From assembly GCA_965235655.1 (NCBI GenBank), contig CBDDYU010000001.1:248001-312000 (forward strand): a stretch of DNA of 64,000 nt, read 5' to 3'. The notes beneath the pieces are model-generated. The model was not told where the DNA came from, ran no database searches, and saw nothing but the letters and a program-made list of their open reading frames with translations. Of this stretch, positions 58,359-64,000 are shown piece after piece (position 1 is the stretch's first letter; each line of letters opens with the position of its first letter). The stretch comes from CBDDYU01 sp965235655 (GTDB lineage: Bacteria > Pseudomonadota > Alphaproteobacteria > Pelagibacterales > Pelagibacteraceae). The translations under genes were made by a program, and so were the position numbers.

Positions 58359-59452
58359 TTTTTTAATACTGAAATGACTTCACAAGCTAGAGCTTTGTTT
58401 TGACCAATAATTCCAAGATGATCAGTTGTTTTTGCTTTAATATTAATTATATCTTTTTTAATCATGCACAATTTAGCAAGATTATTTTTAATTTTTTCTT
58501 TGTATTTAGTCAGATTTGGACTTTGTAAAATAATATTAAGATCTATAGATTGAATTTCTAATTTATTTTTTTGTAATAACTTGATAGTTTTTTTTACCAA
58601 AATGGAAGAGTCAATGTCTTGAAATTTTTTTGAATTTGGAAACAGAGTTCCAATGTCACCTTTTTTAGCAGCTCCTAAAAAACTATCTATTAGAGCATGC
58701 AACAAACTATCCCCATCCGAATGTCCAATAGGTCCAAATTTGGATGGAATAACTATACCACCAATAATTAGTTTTCTTCCTAAAATCATCTTGTGTATAT
58801 CGTAACCAATTCCATAAAGATTATTTTGATCTAAATCAGCACTATGTGTAATTTTTTTATTAGAACTATCTCCATGAATAATTTTTACAGGTAAATTTTT
58901 TTGAAAAAATAATGATGAATCATCAGAAATAAAAATATTTTTATTTAAATTATGTAAATTTTTAATTTTTGTAAAATTAAATGCTTGCGGGGTTTGAAGT
59001 TGCATACATTTATCTCTAGGAAGTATTTTTTTATTTAAAATAATAGTATCAGAGCTTTTTATTGCAGGTATAACCGCATCAAAGTTCTTTAACAATTTTA
59101 TCTGTTGATAAATAATTTTTGTTGAAAAGAATGGTCTAGCTGCATCATGTATAATACAATTTTTTATATTTTTAGATTTAATTACATTTAGCCCATTTTT
59201 GACAGATAGGGCTCTCGTACTACCAGATTTAGCTATTTTTATTTTTTTATGTTTTATGATAAATTCTTCATATTTCCTGAATTTTGATCGATTTATTACC
59301 AATATAATTTGAGAAATTTTTTTAACACTTAGTAACTTTTTGATACTATGATTAATCATTAATTCATTATGTATTTTATGAAATTGCTTAGGTATTTTGC
59401 TATTAAATCTTTTGCTTTCACCACCAGCGAGTATTAAAGCTGCAATAGTCAT
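58352..59452 (-). CDS. ispDF: Bifunctional MEP cytidylyltransferase / MECDP synthase
   Basis: Fusion of IspD (residues about 1-205) and IspF (about 210-366) in the MEP isoprenoid pathway, a form typical of alphaproteobacteria. IspD motifs: ALILAGGESKRFNSKIPKQF, IIHDAARPFFS and LQTPQAFNF. IspF motifs: GIGYDIHKMI (metal ligands), GPIGHSDGDSLLHALIDSFLGA, LFPNSKKFQDIDSS and AKTTDHLGIIGQNKALACE. It diverges from ntrY with only 3 bases between the start codons. With dxr and uppS it covers several steps of the same pathway in this window. Confidence 0.97.
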   Translation of the reverse strand: MTIAALILAGGESKRFNSKIPKQFHKIHNELMINHSIKKLLSVKKISQIILVINRSKFRKYEEFIIKHKKIKIAKSGSTRALSVKNGLNVIKSKNIKNCIIHDAARPFFSTKIIYQQIKLLKNFDAVIPAIKSSDTIILNKKILPRDKCMQLQTPQAFNFTKIKNLHNLNKNIFISDDSSLFFQKNLPVKIIHGDSSNKKITHSADLDQNNLYGIGYDIHKMILGRKLIIGGIVIPSKFGPIGHSDGDSLLHALIDSFLGAAKKGDIGTLFPNSKKFQDIDSSILVKKTIKLLQKNKLEIQSIDLNIILQSPNLTKYKEKIKNNLAKLCMIKKDIINIKAKTTDHLGIIGQNKALACEVISVLKKC

Positions 59453-59455
59453 TTT

Positions 59456-61240
59456 ATGATTAAAAATAAATTAAACATTAATTATGCAATTGGAATTATC
59501 ATAGTTCTATCTCTGATAATAGGTTTTTTAACTATCCAAACATTTGCTGGAAAAGGATTTATTGAATTAAATTCGCTTAATATTCAAATTTTATTTGTTA
59601 TTAATTTATTACTACTTTCTATTTTTGTATCTTTTGTAATTTATAAATTTTTTCATTTATATAATGAGAGAAAAAAATCTCTAAAAATAGGATCCAAAAC
59701 TAAAATAAAATTTTTATTATATTTTATATCTCTAGCAGCTATTCCTGGTGTGGTTATTGCTATTTTTTCTCTTTTAATTTTTAATTATAGTATAGAAAAA
59801 TGGTTTGATAAAAAAATCAATGATGCTGTAAATAATTCAACAGAAATTGCTAAAAGATATTTAAATGAACACCAGTCATCTATTGGTAAAGATATATTGC
59901 TTGTTGCCAATGACTTTAATCGAAATAGTAATCAATTAAAAAAAGATGCCATAGGTTTTCAGAATTACATTAAATTACAGTCTAGAGTTAGATCTATTCA
60001 AAATATATATTTAGTCAATTCGGTTGGAGAAGCAAAATATACTCAATCAACATTGCCCGTTAATGATTTTAAAAAACCAGATCCTTATATTCTTTCTGCA
60101 GCAAAATCAGGTAAGCCAATAATTATATCAAGCGCATATACCAATAAAACTTATGGAATGGTAAAATTAAGCAATTTTGAAGATTTGTATATTTATGTAA
60201 TTCAAAATGTTGATCCTAAAATTGTAAATTATTTAAAAAAAACAGGGGAAGTATCTCAGTATTATTACCAAATAAAAAATAATATCTTTAATTTACAAGT
60301 TACATTTATGATTATTTATTTAATTATAACATTATTATTAATTTTAATTGCAAGTGTGATATCAATTAATTTATCTACTTATATACTAAAACCTTTGTCA
60401 GCACTTTTTAATATTTCTTCAGAAATTGAAAAAGGAAATTACAATGTATCACTTGATCAAAGTAAAAATTTAGACACGGATTTTACACAATTATACCAGA
60501 CTTTTAATAATATGATTAACAGAATAAAAGAAGATCAAATAAAAAAATCATTAGAAGGAAGATACGACGCATGGAATATAATTGCAAAAAAATTAGCACA
60601 TGAAATTAAAAACCCATTAACACCAATCCAGCTGTCGCTTGATAGAATTAATGATAAATTTAAAAATCAAATTACTGATGGAAGAGAAAATTTTGATAAT
60701 CATATCAAAACTATAAATTCTCAAATTAAAGAAATTAATACTTTAATCAATTCGTTTTCAGATTTTGCTAGAATGCCAGATCCAGTTTTTGATAAAACTG
60801 ATATTATAAAAGTTATCAAAAAAAGCGTTATGCCATATGAGACTAATTACCCTGATATTAACTTCGATATAAACGCTAATATTAAAGAAAAAAAAATTAA
60901 TATCGACGAAAATCAAATTTTTCGTTTATTTACAAATTTAGTTAAAAATAGTGTTGAATCTATTAATGAAAAACAAAGTAAAAATGGAAAAATAATCATT
61001 AATATTACGGAAGATAATAAGAATATTATTATAAATTTAACTGATAATGGATTGGGTTTTAAAATAAATCAAATTAATAAAAATTTAGAACCATATTATA
61101 CAACTAAAGCAAAGGGGTCGGGATTAGGTTTGTCTATTGTGTCAAAGATCATATTTGAACATGGTGGTCACATTAATTTTTCTAATAATACAAAGCACAA
61201 AGGCGCTGTAATTAATTTTACTATCAGCAAAAAATTATGA
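59456..61240 (+). CDS. ntrY: Sensor histidine kinase NtrY
   Basis: Membrane sensor of 594 aa, shorter than usual NtrY (about 750). Three hydrophobic segments lie roughly at residues 8-30, 42-66 and 86-110, then a periplasmic-sized stretch, a further segment near 280-305 and a HAMP region (YILKPLSALFNISSEIEKGN). The HisKA box KKLAHEIKNPLTPIQLSLDR has its phospho-His near residue 381, and HATPase N, G1 and G2 motifs are NLVKNSVESI, TDNGLGFKI and GSGLGLSIVSKI. The HAMP region runs straight into HisKA, so the PAS domain typical of NtrY seems absent. ntrX overlaps its 3' end by 4 bases. No ntrB/ntrC precede it. Confidence 0.94.
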   Translation: MIKNKLNINYAIGIIIVLSLIIGFLTIQTFAGKGFIELNSLNIQILFVINLLLLSIFVSFVIYKFFHLYNERKKSLKIGSKTKIKFLLYFISLAAIPGVVIAIFSLLIFNYSIEKWFDKKINDAVNNSTEIAKRYLNEHQSSIGKDILLVANDFNRNSNQLKKDAIGFQNYIKLQSRVRSIQNIYLVNSVGEAKYTQSTLPVNDFKKPDPYILSAAKSGKPIIISSAYTNKTYGMVKLSNFEDLYIYVIQNVDPKIVNYLKKTGEVSQYYYQIKNNIFNLQVTFMIIYLIITLLLILIASVISINLSTYILKPLSALFNISSEIEKGNYNVSLDQSKNLDTDFTQLYQTFNNMINRIKEDQIKKSLEGRYDAWNIIAKKLAHEIKNPLTPIQLSLDRINDKFKNQITDGRENFDNHIKTINSQIKEINTLINSFSDFARMPDPVFDKTDIIKVIKKSVMPYETNYPDINFDINANIKEKKINIDENQIFRLFTNLVKNSVESINEKQSKNGKIIINITEDNKNIIINLTDNGLGFKINQINKNLEPYYTTKAKGSGLGLSIVSKIIFEHGGHINFSNNTKHKGAVINFTISKKL

Positions 61241-62586
61241 AAAAAATTTTAATAATCGATGATGAAAAAGATATAAGATTTTTACTTTCAAGTATATTAG
61301 TAGATGAAGGTTACCTGACTATCGAAGCAGGAGACATTGCTGGGGCTGAAAAAAAAATCGATGGTGAGTTTTTTGATTTGGCATTAATCGATATATCTTT
61401 AGGAGATAAAAAAAAAGATGGAATTAGTCTTTTAAAAAAAATAAAAAAAATGAATTCTGACCTTCCTGTAATTATGATTTCAGGTCATGCAACAATACAA
61501 ATTGCGGTTGATTCTATAAAAGAAGGAGCTTTTGAATTTTTAGAAAAACCATTCAATACAAGTAGGTTATTAAATTTTGTTAAAAGAGCTCTGGAAAATT
61601 TTGAACTAAAAAAAGAAAATAAAAAATTAAATAATTTATTTTTTGATACCTATGAATTAATTGGAAAGTCAAATTCAATTAAAGAAATTAAAAACACCAT
61701 TAATAAAATTTCACAATCAGATTGTCGAGTGCTAATCTCTGGTCCCTCAGGATCTGGTAAGGAATTAGTTGCTAGAACAATTCATAAAAATTCAAAAAGA
61801 AAAGATAATCCATTTATAGTTTGTAATGGTGCTTTATTAGATCCTCAGCATTTTGATATTGAGCTATTTGGAATTGAAAATAAAGATGGATCTATTGTTG
61901 AGGGTTTTTTTGAAAAAGCCGATAAAGGTACCTTGTTAATTGATAATGTTTCTGAAATTCCTCTAGATACTCAAGTAAAAATATTAAGAGTTCTAACAGA
62001 TCAAAAATTTCGAAGAGTTAATGGAACTAAAAATATACTAACTAATGTTAGGGTTTTTGCAACTACAAGCAAAGATTTAAGAAATGAAATTATTAATGGT
62101 AACTTTAGAGAAGATTTGTTTCAGAGAGTTTCAGTAATGCAAATAAATTTACCAAGTCTTAAGAATAGAATAGATGATTTGCCAGATTTATTTGAATATT
62201 TTAATAAAAAAATATCTCAAAATCTTGGTAAAAAAGTCATACCCTACAAATCTAACCTAACTAAATTGTATAGTCATGATTGGGATGGAAATATCAGAGA
62301 ATTAAGAAATTTAGTTGAGAGATTAATTATTCTATCCGACGGCAAACAAAAAAATATTGCAAAAATTATTGATGAAAGTATTCAAGTTAAAAAGAATAAT
62401 GAAATATCAAGCATTGTTAACTTTGATTCACCTTTAAAAAATGCAAGAGAGCAATTTGAGAGAGAATATTTGATGCATCAATTAAAAAAAAATGGCTCAA
62501 ATGTCTCTAAAACAGCGGAAAATATAGGCATGGAAAGATCTGCCTTGCATAGAAAATTAACTTCATTAGGTATTGCTATAAAATGA
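61237..62586 (+). CDS. ntrX: NtrX-type response regulator, GAFTGA motif lost
   Basis: Response regulator of 449 aa with a receiver domain (DDEKDIRF acid pocket, phospho-Asp about residue 52 in LALIDISLGD, Lys in FLEKPFN), an AAA+ domain and a Fis-type helix-turn-helix (NGSNVSKTAENIGMERSALH). Walker A is GPSGSGKELVARTIHKN. After IELFG, where sigma-54 activators carry GAFTGA, the sequence reads GIENKDGSIVEGFFEKADKG. Walker B reads TLLIDNVSE, with Asn in place of the usual Glu. It is therefore unlikely to activate sigma-54; a DNA-binding regulator of sigma-70 promoters is more plausible. It overlaps ntrY and trkA by 4 bases each. Confidence 0.93.
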   Translation: MKKILIIDDEKDIRFLLSSILVDEGYLTIEAGDIAGAEKKIDGEFFDLALIDISLGDKKKDGISLLKKIKKMNSDLPVIMISGHATIQIAVDSIKEGAFEFLEKPFNTSRLLNFVKRALENFELKKENKKLNNLFFDTYELIGKSNSIKEIKNTINKISQSDCRVLISGPSGSGKELVARTIHKNSKRKDNPFIVCNGALLDPQHFDIELFGIENKDGSIVEGFFEKADKGTLLIDNVSEIPLDTQVKILRVLTDQKFRRVNGTKNILTNVRVFATTSKDLRNEIINGNFREDLFQRVSVMQINLPSLKNRIDDLPDLFEYFNKKISQNLGKKVIPYKSNLTKLYSHDWDGNIRELRNLVERLIILSDGKQKNIAKIIDESIQVKKNNEISSIVNFDSPLKNAREQFEREYLMHQLKKNGSNVSKTAENIGMERSALHRKLTSLGIAIK

Positions 62587-63956
62587 ATATAATTATTTGT
62601 GGAGCTGGACGTGTCGGCTATTCAATTTGTAGCCAACTTTCCAAACAGGGTCATTCAGTTACTGTCATTGATAAAAATGGACCCGACATTCAGAATATTA
62701 ATGACAATTTAGATGCCAAAGGAATTGTAGGTATAGCAACTTATCCATCTGTTTTAGAAAAAGCTGATGCTGGAAAAGCAGATATGATAATTGCTGTGAC
62801 CAGAAATGACGAAACAAATATGATTGTATGCCAAGTTGCACATTCTTTATTTAAAATTTCGAGAAAAATTGCAAGAATAAGATCTAAAGAATTTTTAAAA
62901 CCTATTTGGAAAGGTTTGTTTACAAAAGAAAATTTGCCTATTGATATAATTATTTCTCCCGAATTTGAAGTTGCTAAGTCACTATATAGAAAATTAGAGG
63001 CGCCAGGAGCGATAGATAATATTCCATTTGCAGACGATTTAGTTAGACTTTTAGAAATTCAAATTGATGAAAAGTGTCCTGTTATCAATACAGCACTATC
63101 TAAATTAACCGAAATCTTTTCTGATTTGGAAGCAAATGTTATTGGTGTATTGAGGAAAGACAAATTTTTAATTTTAAAAAAAACAGATAAATTAATTAGA
63201 GAAGATAAAGCATTTATTTTAACAAATTCAAAACAAGTTAATCGAACCTTGTCTATTTTTGGCAAGGAGGAATCGTTTACAAAAAATATACTTATTATTG
63301 GTGCAGGAAACATTGGTTTTGATTTAGCAAAAATGTTAGAAGATGGTGAAACGCCTCCTAGAATTAAAATTGTTGAAAAAAATTCTGACAGAGCGGAATT
63401 TATAGCTTCTGAGTTAAATAATGCGATAGTCATTAAAGGTGATGGTCTAGATGAAAATATTTTAAAAGAATCAAATTTAGATGAAGTAGATACTGTTTTG
63501 GCTCTAACTAATGATGATGAGGTAAATATTATGTCATCATTGCTTTGCAAAAAAAAAGGTATCAAGAGAACGATATCAATCGCAAATAGTACAAATTATG
63601 CCTTGTTACAATCATCCTTGAAATTAGATGATATTGTTGATCCTAGAATGACGACAGTATCTACGATATTAAAACACGTTCATAAAGGAAAAATAGAAAG
63701 TGTCTATACTCTAGATAATGGCGACTATGAAGTTATTGAAGCAAAAATTTTAGAAACTTCAGAATTGTTAAATACTACTTTATCTAAAGCAAAAATTCCT
63801 GAAGGCATTAAGATTGGAATAATTGTTAGAGACAAAAAAATTATTGTACCTAACAAAGAAACATCATTCGAACTTAATGATAGAGTAATATTGTTAGCTA
63901 GCAGAGATCAGTTAGAAAAAGTTGAGCAATTATTTAAAATAAGTCCATATTTTTAA
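62583..63956 (+). CDS. trkA: Trk potassium uptake regulatory protein TrkA
   Basis: TrkA (457 aa) gates the TrkH potassium channel at the inner face of the membrane. It has two RCK-N (NAD-binding) and two RCK-C domains: MNIIICGAGRVGYSICSQLS at the start and ILIIGAGNIGFDLAKMLED near residue 235 are the two Rossmann glycine motifs, each followed by an RCK-C segment (APGAIDNIPFAD-type and TLSKAKIPEGIKIG). The start overlaps ntrX; trkH follows after 8 bases. ntrYX-trkAH is a common alphaproteobacterial order. Confidence 0.97.
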   Translation: MNIIICGAGRVGYSICSQLSKQGHSVTVIDKNGPDIQNINDNLDAKGIVGIATYPSVLEKADAGKADMIIAVTRNDETNMIVCQVAHSLFKISRKIARIRSKEFLKPIWKGLFTKENLPIDIIISPEFEVAKSLYRKLEAPGAIDNIPFADDLVRLLEIQIDEKCPVINTALSKLTEIFSDLEANVIGVLRKDKFLILKKTDKLIREDKAFILTNSKQVNRTLSIFGKEESFTKNILIIGAGNIGFDLAKMLEDGETPPRIKIVEKNSDRAEFIASELNNAIVIKGDGLDENILKESNLDEVDTVLALTNDDEVNIMSSLLCKKKGIKRTISIANSTNYALLQSSLKLDDIVDPRMTTVSTILKHVHKGKIESVYTLDNGDYEVIEAKILETSELLNTTLSKAKIPEGIKIGIIVRDKKIIVPNKETSFELNDRVILLASRDQLEKVEQLFKISPYF

Positions 63957-63964
63957 GTAATTAA

Positions 63965-64000
63965 ATGAATATAAGAGCAATTGTCTATTATTTGGGATGG
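63965..64000 (+). CDS. trkH: TrkH potassium uptake protein, first codons only
   Basis: Twelve codons, MNIRAIVYYLGW, run off the window end. The pattern resembles the start of TrkH, whose N-terminus is followed by a long hydrophobic region, and the gene order behind trkA supports it. Nothing more can be seen. Confidence 0.6.
   Translation, partial: MNIRAIVYYLGW

Noticed and set aside
63059..63565. Minus-strand 168-codon ORF opposite trkA.
   Set aside because: Entirely within trkA, Ser/Phe-rich as expected from the complement of Lys/Glu-rich coding sequence, with no family motif.
1..64000. tRNA, rRNA, CRISPR, insertion sequences, prophage or defence genes.
   Set aside because: No intergenic gap is long enough to hold most of these, and I saw no tRNA T-arm pattern, spaced short repeats, transposase or phage motif on either strand. 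Reading by eye could miss a divergent example, but nearly all sequence is accounted for by housekeeping genes.

Overview
This is a gene-dense, very A+T-rich stretch of an alphaproteobacterial chromosome. Several things point to that class: the nuo operon followed by birA-coaX-rnj-DUF1467-proS-lolC-lolD-dnaE; the trpE-G-D-C-lexA-gltX-gltA block; a fused ispDF; ntrY-ntrX-trkA-trkH; and a direct-repeat GTTC-N7-GTTC SOS box before lexA. Low G+C, near-zero intergenic space and missing members of the usual clusters suggest a streamlined marine lineage of the SAR11 (Pelagibacterales) kind. That placement is an inference from gene content and order, not from a tree.

Layout. Positions 1-20972 hold respiratory complex I genes. 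A segment running from inside nuoB to codon 10 of nuoL (8291 bp) is present twice in direct tandem: nuoC (cut by the window edge) to nuoK, an in-frame nuoL'-'nuoB junction ORF at 7846-8073, then nuoC to nuoK again, followed by single nuoL, nuoM and nuoN. The copies differ by at least 23 substitutions and no indels. Positions 20979-30874 hold birA, coaX, rnj, a DUF1467 gene, proS, lolC, lolD and dnaE. A probable promoter and structured leader precede rpsB; then come tsf, frr, uppS, cdsA, dxr, bamA, lpxD, fabZ, lpxA, lpxI and lpxB (translation, isoprenoid and lipid A/outer-membrane genes). pyrH and rseP, normally in this cluster, are absent.

Positions 42086-50840 are a minus-strand block: a SurA/PpiD-type isomerase, trpE, trpG, trpD, trpC, lexA, gltX and gltA. 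From 50885 the plus strand carries tpiA, secG, pyrG, kdsA, eno, an ftsB-like gene, lipA and a ratA-like gene; cinA(C-terminal type), pgpA and ispDF lie on the minus strand; ntrY, ntrX, trkA and the first codons of trkH close the window.

Sequence quality matters here. Between about 20.98 and 30.1 kb, and again between about 34.05 and 39.66 kb, nearly every gene is broken by one-base shifts, mostly extra bases, although the genes are mainly essential. Genes outside these zones, and rpsB, tsf, frr and uppS between them, are intact. I read this as residual sequencing error, annotate those genes as single CDS spans and give approximate break points.

I did not find a convincing new defence, mobile or biosynthetic system. 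The most notable items are the tandem nuo duplication with its chimeric junction, the rpsB leader, and an NtrX that lacks the sigma-54 contact motif.
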